Source: Opitutaceae bacterium (lineage in GTDB: Bacteria; Verrucomicrobiota; Verrucomicrobiia; Opitutales; Opitutaceae). Taken from it: a stretch of DNA of 32,671 nucleotides. The position numbers and the translations under genes are program-made. The stretch's first letter is position 1, and each line of letters begins with the position of its first letter. The notes below the pieces were generated by a model that ran no database searches, was not told the DNA's origin, and was given only the letters and a program-made list of their open reading frames with translations. Below are positions 16,602-25,000 of the stretch, piece after piece. The stretch lies in the NCBI GenBank assembly GCA_003164715.1, contig PLTZ01000085.1, positions 1-32,671 of the forward strand, in the 5' to 3' direction.

Positions 16602-17987
16602 TTAGGCGGACGCCGGGGCCGCCCCGAGGCGCTTCCTCTCGCGCAGCTCGGCGGCGATCTGCCGCTCGTCCTCGGTCGAGAGGCGGTAGAGCATCGAGAG
16701 GCCGACAACCGCGAGGCCGAGCACGGCCGGAAGCGTGCTCATCAGGTGGCGCAGCCCCGCGATCGAGGTCGCCGACTGGACGACGTTGGCCTTGTAGCCG
16801 ACGACGGTGAGCACGACGTTGACGAGCGCCGCCCCGATGGCGCCGCCCGTCTTTTGCGAGAACGTGGAGCCCGCGAAGATGAGCCCCGTAGCCCGGCGCC
16901 CGAACTTCCATTCCCCGTAGTCGGCGGTGTCCGCGTACATCGAGCCCATCAGCGGGAAGATGGCGGCCTGCGGGATCGAACCGAGCATGTGCGTGGCGAA
17001 GATGAGGACCAGGTCCCTGGGGCCCGCGAGGAAGGTGGCCGCGTTGCAGGCCGCGCCGATGAGGGTGAGCCCGATGAAGGTCGCCTTCTTGCTGCCGAAC
17101 AGCGGGACCAGATAGGGCGTCGAGATGGCCCCGAGGATCGAGAAGACCGTCCCGGCCAGCAGGAACGTGGAGGCCATCGCCTTGTCGCCGACGTAATAGA
17201 CGAAGTAGTACACGGCCGTGGTCTGGCGGAAGGTGATGTAGACCAGCGTGGTCGCCCCCATCATGAAGAGGGTGACCCATGGCCGGTTGTGCATCAGGTC
17301 CCTGAGGTCCGTCCGGATCGAGTTTCGCTCCACGGGGGGGAGCACCCGCTCCTTGGTCGACGCGAACAGGTACAGGAAGAGGCCGCCCGAGGCGAACGCC
17401 AGCACGGTGACCGCAAGGGTGTAGCCGATCCGGTCGTTGCCGTGACCGAAGTGGCTCACCATCCAGAGGAGCGTCCCCTGGACAATGAAGTTTCCCGCGA
17501 AGGCCCCGACGAAGCGGTACGACGCGAGGGCCGTGCGCTCGTACGAATTGGGCGTGATGACGCCGAGAAGCGCCCCGTACGGCACGTTGATCCCGGAGTA
17601 GACGAGCATCACCACGCTGTAGGTGACGTAGGCGTAGACCAGCTTGCCCGTGGGCCCGAGGCCCGGGGTGTAGAAGAGCGCGATCTCCGCCACCATGAAC
17701 GGGATAATGCCCCAGAGGATCCACGGGCGGAACTTGCCCCAGCGGCTCGAGGTGCGGTCGGCGAACATGCCCACGATCGGGTCGAAGGCCGCGTCCCACA
17801 GGCGGGTGATGAAGAGGAGCCCGGCCAGCGCCGCCGGAGCCAGGCCGAACACATCCGTGTAGAAGATGTTCAGGAAGCTCGAGACGATGACCCAGAACAG
17901 GCAGCAGGCGGTGTCGCCGACGGCGTAGCCGAGCTTTTCGCGCCAGAAGATGAGCTTGGGGGTGGTCGCGGCGGAGGTGGAGGTCAT
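16602..17987 (-). CDS. GPH-family sugar:cation symporter (MFS fold)
   Basis: A 461-residue inner-membrane transporter of the glycoside-pentoside-hexuronide:cation symporter family, related to MelB, XynB and YicJ, importing mono- or oligosaccharides with H+ or Na+. The family signatures are FWREKLGYAVGDTACCLFW at the N-terminus, LLFITRLWDAAFDPIVGMFADRTSSRWGKFRPWILWG in the first cytoplasmic loop region, and NVPYGALLGVITP. About twelve hydrophobic spans run through the length, as expected for the family. The ATG at 17987 starts directly before this conserved N-terminus; the frame upstream is Pro/Arg-rich and not protein-like. No clear Shine-Dalgarno sequence is visible, and a C-rich leader (G-rich on the plus strand) precedes it. 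Located between the rhamnosidase operon and a divergent esterase, it is the likely cytoplasmic uptake step for released sugars. Confidence 0.93.
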   Translation of the reverse strand: MTSTSAATTPKLIFWREKLGYAVGDTACCLFWVIVSSFLNIFYTDVFGLAPAALAGLLFITRLWDAAFDPIVGMFADRTSSRWGKFRPWILWGIIPFMVAEIALFYTPGLGPTGKLVYAYVTYSVVMLVYSGINVPYGALLGVITPNSYERTALASYRFVGAFAGNFIVQGTLLWMVSHFGHGNDRIGYTLAVTVLAFASGGLFLYLFASTKERVLPPVERNSIRTDLRDLMHNRPWVTLFMMGATTLVYITFRQTTAVYYFVYYVGDKAMASTFLLAGTVFSILGAISTPYLVPLFGSKKATFIGLTLIGAACNAATFLAGPRDLVLIFATHMLGSIPQAAIFPLMGSMYADTADYGEWKFGRRATGLIFAGSTFSQKTGGAIGAALVNVVLTVVGYKANVVQSATSIAGLRHLMSTLPAVLGLAVVGLSMLYRLSTEDERQIAAELRERKRLGAAPASA

Positions 17988-18041
17988 GGGGTGTCTGGGG
18001 CGGGGGTGGGGACGCTGGGGCGCCCTGGGTTTGGGGTCGGG
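17988..18041 (+). other. G-quadruplex-type G-run cluster at the symporter start
   Basis: On the plus strand, at least five runs of four or five G are separated by loops of 1-5 bases (17988-18020), with further G-runs to about 18041. This meets the usual intramolecular G-quadruplex pattern. It abuts the symporter start codon, in the 296-bp divergent gap before the esterase gene; the G-rich strand is the template strand for the symporter. The rest of that gap shows no further gene. Confidence 0.55.
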
Positions 18042-18283
18042 GCCCTTATGGAGTGGCCGGAATTCGCGCCGCGGACAACCCTGGAAGCGGGGGGCGTTTC
18101 CATGGCGGTCGCCGGCGCGCGGCCCCCGCCCTTCCGACTCCCCTGCCAGCCCCATTCCGGAACCCGGTCAGAACCTCGCAGAGTTCCGCGGGCGCGACTC
18201 CGGAGGATCCGCCGGCGCCTTTGAGGTCCTTGCGTCGCCGCGTTGAATGCAATCAGCTCTCCCACGGCCCCTGCCGAAGCCCC

Positions 18284-19171
18284 ATGAACCCCCGCACGCG
18301 AATTCTCACGACGGCAGCCCTCTTGCCGCTTCTCTGGCTGCTCCCCGCCTCTGCCGCGGCGGCCGGCGCCCCCGAGGCGAAGCCCGACCCGAGCACCTGG
18401 AAATGGAACGATCCAAAGGACCTGGGGATCTCGGGCCTGCGGCACGGGACGATCGAGAGTGCGTCCATGAGGCGCACGGTCGGGTTCAACGTCTACCTGC
18501 CGCCCCAGTATGGGAGCGAGCCGGGCCGCCGGTTTCCGGTCGCCTATTTCCTGCACGGATCAACGGGCACGGAAAGCTCGGACGCCGGGCTTGCGCGCCG
18601 CGTGCACGCGGAGATCCTCGCCGGGCGCATCGCCCCGGTCATCTACGTCTTCCCGAACGGGGGCGCGGAAAGCTACTACCGCGACTGGCCGGATGGCACG
18701 GTGATGGCGGAGACGCTCCTGATCCGCGAGCTGCTCCCCTGGATCGACGGGCACTACCGCACGATGGACCGGCCGGGGGCCCGCGGCATCTGCGGGTTCT
18801 CGATGGGAGGGGTCGGCGCGATCCGCATGGCGCTCAAGCACCCGGAGCTCTTCGGGACGGCGGCGTCGCTTGCCGCGGCCCTCGAGCAGTCCCCTGACGA
18901 CTTTGGGGGGGACACGTGCTACCGCTACGCGTCGGCGCTAAGCCAGGCGGACCGGAGCCGTCTCTACCTCTACCTCGTGGTCGGAGAGGACGACTTCCTA
19001 TACCCGCGGCACACCCCATTCATCAGCCGCCTGAAGGAGCTTGGGATCCGGTACACCTACGTGGTACACGCCAGGGTGACACACAACCTCGGGGTCTATA
19101 CCGAGCTGTCCGGTGACGCCATGATCGAGCACGTGTCGCGGGAGCTGGCGCGCAACTGCGGCCGCCCGTGA
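18284..19171 (+). CDS. Secreted esterase, feruloyl esterase/esterase D fold
   Basis: A 295-residue alpha/beta-hydrolase of the PF00756 type (esterase D, feruloyl esterase and mycolyltransferase relatives). The ATG at 18284 starts a signal peptide (MNPRTRILTTAALLPLLWLL, cleavage near AAA-AG). Strand motifs FNVYLPPQY and PVAYFLHGSTG lead to the nucleophile elbow GFSMGG with S173; D236 or D237 in VVGEDDF and H267 in HARVTHN complete the triad. Such enzymes release ferulate or acetate from plant cell-wall polysaccharides, or hydrolyse S-formylglutathione; the signal peptide and glycosidase neighbours favour the carbohydrate role. It is transcribed divergently from the symporter and has no obvious Shine-Dalgarno sequence. 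Confidence 0.87.
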   Translation: MNPRTRILTTAALLPLLWLLPASAAAAGAPEAKPDPSTWKWNDPKDLGISGLRHGTIESASMRRTVGFNVYLPPQYGSEPGRRFPVAYFLHGSTGTESSDAGLARRVHAEILAGRIAPVIYVFPNGGAESYYRDWPDGTVMAETLLIRELLPWIDGHYRTMDRPGARGICGFSMGGVGAIRMALKHPELFGTAASLAAALEQSPDDFGGDTCYRYASALSQADRSRLYLYLVVGEDDFLYPRHTPFISRLKELGIRYTYVVHARVTHNLGVYTELSGDAMIEHVSRELARNCGRP

Positions 19172-19261
19172 CCCCTGAGCGCGGGCTCCTGATAAGGGAA
19201 CCGGGGCGGCCGCCGGTCCCGCGTCGGCGCCCCGCCGGGGGATTCGCCCAGGAGAGCGCCG

Positions 19262-19609
19262 ATACCCCTAAACAACGAGGCGAGCATCCGCAGCATGGCC
19301 GTGGGCCTTATGCGGCGGATCGGGCTCGACATCGTTACCGTCGAGCAGTTCAAGAGCGCGAAGGAGGAGGGCAGGCCCTTCTCGCTCGTCATCATGGACC
19401 TGACGGTCCCGGGAGGCATGGGCGGGCGCGAGGCGATCGGGCTGCTGCGCGCGATCGACCCGAAGGTGAAGGCCGTGGTCTCGAGCGGGTACTCGAGCGA
19501 CCCGATCCTCGCCAACTACCGCGACTACGGCTTCTGCGGCGTGGCCTCGAAACCCTACGACGCCATGAAGTTCAGCCGCGTGATTGGCGAGTCGCTCGGC
19601 GTGGCCTAG
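19262..19609 (+). pseudogene. Decayed response-regulator receiver domain
   Basis: This reading frame resembles the last 120 residues of a hybrid kinase or response regulator, for example the receiver of the kinase at 22005-25475. Conserved pieces are EGRPFSLVIMDLTVP with the phospho-acceptor Asp, SSGYSSDPILANYRDYGF and SKPYD with the conserved Lys. Signs of decay: the frame opens at 19196 with no usable start before the ATG at 19295, which falls inside the first helix; the acidic DDE position reads NNE (19271-19279); and about seven codons are missing between VTV and EQFKSA relative to the intact receiver. Any kinase part is gone. A translated product from 19295 (104 residues) would lack the first strand and metal-binding acids. 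Its TAG overlaps the GH92 stop on the other strand in one CTAG. Confidence 0.65.
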
Positions 19610-21891
19610 CGTGCGGCCGGCCCGGCCGAGAGGGGCGAGGGCGGCGCGGGGCCCTCGGGCCACGACGACGGCCTGTTGCCCATCTTTAGGACGAGGGATC
19701 CCCCGGCCATGAGGTCGTCGTGGCGGATCCACGCCCGGTCGTACGGACGGCCGTCCAGATCAGCCGAGGTGACGTAGAAGTTCGCCTCGGACAGGTTCTC
19801 GGCCCGGATCGTGAACGTCCGGCCGTTCGCGAGCTTAAGACTCACCGCCGAGAACACTGGGGTCCCGATCAGGTAGTAGTCCTGGCCGGCGTTTGGGAAG
19901 ATCCCGATCGCGCCGAAGGCGTACCACGCCGCCATCGCGCCCGAGTCGTCATTGCCCGGCAGCCCGCCGGGCGTGGCGGAGTAGTTCTTTGCGAGGATGC
20001 TATGGACGCGCTCCGCGGTCTTGTCGTGGCGCCCGGCCCAGATGTAGAGGTACGGGGTGAGGAAGAAGGGCTCGTCGCCCACGTCGCATAGGCCGGGCGT
20101 GTCGAAGAGGGCGTCTAGCCGGCCGATGAACTTCGCCGGGCCGCCCATCCTGGCGATCAGGCCCGCGACGTCCTGCGGGACGAAGAAGGAGTACGTCCAC
20201 GAGTTTCCCTCGTAGAAGGAGTCGCCGTACCACGAGCAACCCTCGGACGCCTTGAAGGGCTCCTTCCACGCGCCGCCCAGGTGCCTGGGCCGGATGAACC
20301 CCGAGTATCCGCCTTCGGCGAAATCCGGGTCCCAGAGGTTTTGCCACTGGCGCGCTCTCCCGAGATATTTCTCCGCGTCCTCCAGCCTGCCGAGACCCCG
20401 GGCCATCTCGGCGGCCCCGAAGTCGTCGTAGGCGTACTCCATGGTCTTCGACGCCGGGCGGTCGATCCCCTCGATGCTGCAGTACCCCAGGGTGCACCAG
20501 TCTCCGAGGCCGCCGCGGCCCTCCTTCATCGGGTCGACCGGCGGAACCTCGGCGTCCCTGACCACCGCGGCGTAGGCCTCGTGCCAATCGACGCCGGGGA
20601 CGTGCTTGACGTAGGCGTCGGCGATCACGATGTCGGCATCGCTTCCGCCCTGTGTGCGGCCGTTGGCGTTGCCTGAGCGGCCGTCCGGCAGAAATCCGTC
20701 GTGCCTGGCGATATCCACCAGCGCCCGGACGATCCCCGCCTCCCGTTCCTGCGCAACCAGCGTCAGAAGCGGGTTTGTGACCCGGAACGTGTCCCAGAGG
20801 GTATAGAAATCGTCGTAGGACGGCTCGGGGGACGTCCACAGCGGGTTCTCCCCCGTCCGGTCGGCCGGCATGAGCATGGCGTGGTAGAGCGCGGTGTAGA
20901 GGAGCGTCCGCTCGGCCTGCGTCCCGCCGGCGACCTGGACCGTGGCGAGCGCCCTCCTCCAGGCGTCGACCCCGGCAGCCAGCGTCTTCCGGAAATCGAA
21001 CCGCTCGATCTCGCGCGTGTTGGCCCGGGCCTGGGCGACGCTCAGGAACGAGATCCCGACCTTCAGCCGCACGACCCTGCCCGGCGGGAAGTCCAGCCAG
21101 GCCCCGGTCAGAATCTGGCCGCCCGACTCGAGCTTGCCGCCCGGGTGGAGCGGATGCAGGTCCTGCCGGTTCCATGTGCCGAAGCCCTCTGCAGGGGTGT
21201 CGGTGACGGCGTAGAAGAAGACGGTGAACGGGCGGGTCTGCTCGTTCCATCCCCCGATGAGCGTGGTCGAGCCCGCCACCTCGGTCGGGGACAGCACCTG
21301 GGCGGTCGAGGCCGCCACCATCTGCCCCTCATGGTAGGGGATTCCGGAGCAGAGGCAGTGGCCGGCGTCGAACAGGAGGTGGGCCTGGCCTCCGGCCGGG
21401 AACGTGAACCGGTAGAGGGCGGCGCGGTTGGCCGCCGTCACCTCGGCGCGAACGCCGTAGCGCTTGAGGGTTACGGCATAGTAGCAAAGCCGCGTCTCCT
21501 CGTGCTCCGGCGGCGAGCCAATGTCGTCGATTGCCAGCAGGCCGACCGTGGGCTGGATCAGGATGTTGCCGTATTTCGCGCCGCCGCCGGTGCCGCTCAC
21601 GTGGGTCTGGCTGAACCCGTTGATGTTGTCCCCCGGCGCATAGCCCGAGTTCTGGTCGTTGGCGCCCGTGTCCGGCCCGGGCTTGATCATCCCGAAGGGC
21701 AGGGAGGGGCCGATGATCGTGTTGCCCCCGTCCCGTGTCCCGATCGCGGGGTCGACCAGGTCCACGTTCTCCGCGCGAAGGACCGTCGCCGCAAGAATAA
21801 GAGAGGCGAGGCCAAGCACCGTGGCCGTCCTGCAGGGCGTACTGCCGCCCGTCGATGCCGTGCACCGTCCTTTGAATGGCTTTGGATTCAT
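19606..21891 (-). CDS. GH92 alpha-mannosidase, secreted
   Basis: A 761-residue family GH92 exo-alpha-mannosidase, a calcium-dependent inverting enzyme family acting on alpha-1,2-, 1,3-, 1,4- or 1,6-linked mannose. The N-terminal beta-sandwich begins with VDLVDPAIGTRDGGNTIIG and LPFGMIKPGPDT, with FSQTHVSGTGG following. The (alpha/alpha)6 barrel includes YDDFYTLWDTFRVTNPLLTL, GGSDADIVIADAYVK, and the late signature GNDDSGAMAAWYAFGAIGIFP. Length matches the family (about 700-780). I chose the ATG at 21891 (MNPKPFKGRC), giving a signal peptide-like segment near residues 22-40 (ATVLGLASLILAATVLRAEN). The closely preceding ORF extension is not protein-like. It lies 113 bp downstream of the hybrid kinase gene on the same strand and could share its transcript. 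Confidence 0.93.
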   Translation of the reverse strand: MNPKPFKGRCTASTGGSTPCRTATVLGLASLILAATVLRAENVDLVDPAIGTRDGGNTIIGPSLPFGMIKPGPDTGANDQNSGYAPGDNINGFSQTHVSGTGGGAKYGNILIQPTVGLLAIDDIGSPPEHEETRLCYYAVTLKRYGVRAEVTAANRAALYRFTFPAGGQAHLLFDAGHCLCSGIPYHEGQMVAASTAQVLSPTEVAGSTTLIGGWNEQTRPFTVFFYAVTDTPAEGFGTWNRQDLHPLHPGGKLESGGQILTGAWLDFPPGRVVRLKVGISFLSVAQARANTREIERFDFRKTLAAGVDAWRRALATVQVAGGTQAERTLLYTALYHAMLMPADRTGENPLWTSPEPSYDDFYTLWDTFRVTNPLLTLVAQEREAGIVRALVDIARHDGFLPDGRSGNANGRTQGGSDADIVIADAYVKHVPGVDWHEAYAAVVRDAEVPPVDPMKEGRGGLGDWCTLGYCSIEGIDRPASKTMEYAYDDFGAAEMARGLGRLEDAEKYLGRARQWQNLWDPDFAEGGYSGFIRPRHLGGAWKEPFKASEGCSWYGDSFYEGNSWTYSFFVPQDVAGLIARMGGPAKFIGRLDALFDTPGLCDVGDEPFFLTPYLYIWAGRHDKTAERVHSILAKNYSATPGGLPGNDDSGAMAAWYAFGAIGIFPNAGQDYYLIGTPVFSAVSLKLANGRTFTIRAENLSEANFYVTSADLDGRPYDRAWIRHDDLMAGGSLVLKMGNRPSSWPEGPAPPSPLSAGPAAR

Positions 21892-22004
21892 GGTTGCGCT
21901 TAAGGCCGAGCCTCCTCCTATCGGGGCGTCTAAACAATGTGATTCCGGCCCCATCTACGCGATGTGGGGGTCTTCGGTCTGCACTTTGGACTCGCAGCCG
22001 GCGG

Positions 22005-25000
22005 TCAGAGCGTCCGGATCCCCGGTAGGAGCCTCTTGATCGTCTCCGTCAGCGTGGCGATGTCGTAGGGCTTCGGCACGACGGCCTGGAAGCCGTAGTC
22101 GCTAAAGTTGGCCATGACCGGGTCTCGCGAGTAGCCGCTGCAGACGATGGCCGGGACGTTCGAGCCGGATTTCCGGATGGCCTCGATCGTCGCCTGGCCC
22201 CCTATGCCGTTTGGGATCGTCAGGTCGAGAATCAAGAGCGAGAAGGGCCTCCCCGCACTCTGCGCCGCCTCGAACTCCCGCAGGGCGGACTCGCCGTCCG
22301 GCACGGCGGTGGGTTCGAGCCCCAACTTTCTCAGGACGACGGAGCCGATCCGGCGGATGCTCTCCTCGTCATCCATGAGGAGGACGCGGGTGGCGGGCGC
22401 GGGGGAGGGGGCCGGGGCCGGGCCGGCGGGCGCCGCCGCCGCCGCCTTCGGCGCCACGTCCCCGCTGGCGACGCAGGCGGGGAGCCAGACCGTGAAGACC
22501 GTGCCGAGCCCAGCGACCGACTGGACCTCGATGTACCCTTGGTGCTTCCTGATGATCGAGAAGGCCGTGGGCAGCTCGAGGCCGTCGCCGGACCTCTTGG
22601 TGGCGAAGAAGGGCTCGAAGATCCGCGGCAGCTCGTTTGCCGGGATGGCCTCGCCGGTGTCGGCGATGGTGATCTTCAGGTACGCGCCCGGGGGGAGCGT
22701 GTGGGATCCTTTCTGGACGTCCGCATTGGCCAGCGTGATCCGCACGGCGCCCGGGGCGGGCATGGCCCTCACCGCGTTGCGCATGAGGACCTGCAGCGTC
22801 TGGCTAATCTGCTCCGGGTCCACCCTCGCGGGCCGCAGGTCCGCCGCGATCTCGCAGGCGCACCTCCCCGGCACGCCGTCCGAGGCGCGCGCCGCGGCCT
22901 CGCGCACGATGGCGGACAGGTCGACGGCGGTGCGCATTGGCTCCCCGCCCTCGGAGAAGGTGAGCAACCGCCGCGTGAGCTCGCGGGCCCGCAGGGTCCC
23001 CTTCTCGATCTCGCGCACCTGCTCCTCCTCGGATCCCATGACCAGGGGATTGAGCTTCATCAGCGAGAGGTTCCCCATGATCACCGTGAGCAGGTTGTTG
23101 TAGTCGTGGGCGATGCCCCCGGCCAGCCGGCCGAGCGACTCGAGCCTCGCCGCGCGCTGCACCTCGGCCTCGAGGCGCGCCTGCTGCTCCATCTGGGCGC
23201 GCAGCTGCGCCGTCTGCTGGCGGACCCGCCGGCGCAGCGCGCCGATCCACGCGAGGCCGAGGAGCACGCAGCCCCCGAGCATGGCCGCGACCAAGAGCGA
23301 CCGCCGGACCGTCCAGAATCGCGGGCGGGTGGTGACCGCCATGTCCGCCGGCGTGCGCGCCAGGAGCGCGAAGGTGCGGGGCTGGTGGAAGTCGTCGAAG
23401 ATCAGCTGGTAGATGCCGGTGACCTCGAGGCCGGCCCCGACGGGAAGGTCCAGGTCGTCGGCGCCGGCCAGGTGGTCGAACGCGACGTCAAAATGGGTGT
23501 CTCCCTGGTACAGGGTGAGGCGGGTGTGCCCGGCGCTGCGGACCAGGTTCATCAGCATGCCGTGCAGGCGCACCAGGCGGTAGTCGTCCTCGGGCACGAG
23601 CGGCCGGGCCTCCGGCAGGACGACCGGCTGCGGCGGCGCACCCGCGCCGATCCTCCTGCAGACGGCCTCGCGCAGGATGGTGCGGGCGCCCTCGCGCCCG
23701 AGGATCCCCACCGCCTCGATGCGGTCGCCCGGCACGAGGCGCAGGTTCTCCCGGCTCAGCAGCAGCAGGCCCTTGCCCGCGTCGTCCATGTAGATGCGCT
23801 GGCCGGCGATGGCGAAGAGCACCGTGCCGGTGACCCGCGCCCTGAGCATGCCCTGGCCCGCGCTGATCTCATCCAGGTCCGCGGCGTGGCACAGCGGGAG
23901 GTCGTACAGGTCGGCTGGGGCGTCCTCCTCGACCGTGATGTCGTGGAGGAACGGGATCCGCAGCATGACCGAGGCCGAGAGGCCGTCGACGCCCGCCTGC
24001 GTCTCGCAGACCCCGCGGACGCGGATGAGCGAGCCCGGGTTCGCCGCGAAGGTGACCGGGTTCTGCAGGTGCCCCACGAAGTCCCCCGAGGGGGTCGTGA
24101 CGAAGATCCAGCGCCAGTCGCCCTCGGAGACGACGCTCCGGACAAAGCCCCGCATCTCGACCCATCCCCCGTCCTCCCTGCCGGTCAGGGCCTGCTCAAG
24201 CGTGATGGGCTTGGCCGGAGGATAGTTCATCGAGCCGAGGTCGGCGAAGTCGCTCAGCTCGACGGTGGGACTGACCCTGCCTGCGCGCGTCACGCCCTTC
24301 ACCTCGAGGTATTTCACGAACTGGAAGAAGCCCGCCTTCGCGCGGTCGTAGTGGACGCGGACGCCGCCGGAGAGATCCTGCAGGTAGAAGAAGTCCGACT
24401 CCAGCTGCGACCACGTGACCGTGCCCCGGAGGTCGACCGCGAGGCCTTGCGCGGCCCGCGCGTTGCCGACCGCCTTCACCTCGGACACGGTCGTCAGGAC
24501 CCTCCGCGCGGCGTGCTGCGCCATGCCGGACTCGGCGGCCGGCCTGTAGAGCGCCTTGTCGATCACCCACCTGGAGCCGTCGAGCCCTACGCGCCCGATG
24601 GCCTCCGCCCCGGACCCCTGGAGAAGGTGCCTCGTCTGGATCGAGCGGACCTCCACCTGGCCCGTGTCGTCGCCCAGCGTGAGCACCGTCCCGACCTGGT
24701 GGCTCCTGACTACGCCCCGCACCCTGACCTCCGTGCCGGGCGCCAGGCGGTAGAGGTCGTTGATGGCCGTGACGGGCGCGCCGAACCGCGGGCTTTCGTC
24801 CAGGGTTCCCTGGACCTTGAGTCCGGCCTGGCCGGCCATCCAGATCTCTATGAAGGCGTTTGTTTTCGAGGGATCAAAGCGGCGGGAGTACAGCCCGGTC
24901 ACCCGCACGAAGTGGTTGCGCCAGTCGGGCACATGGTCCGGGTCGTCGGGCTTGAGCCAGCAGACCACCGGGCGGTTCTCCACGATCAGGATAAGGCGGA

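Noticed and set aside
16575-18224. A 549-codon plus-strand frame opposite the GPH symporter
   Set aside because: Low-complexity Arg/Glu/Gly composition without motifs; the symporter on the minus strand has full family signatures.
20701-21903. A 400-codon plus-strand frame opposite GH92
   Set aside because: A shadow of the GH92 gene: no domain and biased composition.
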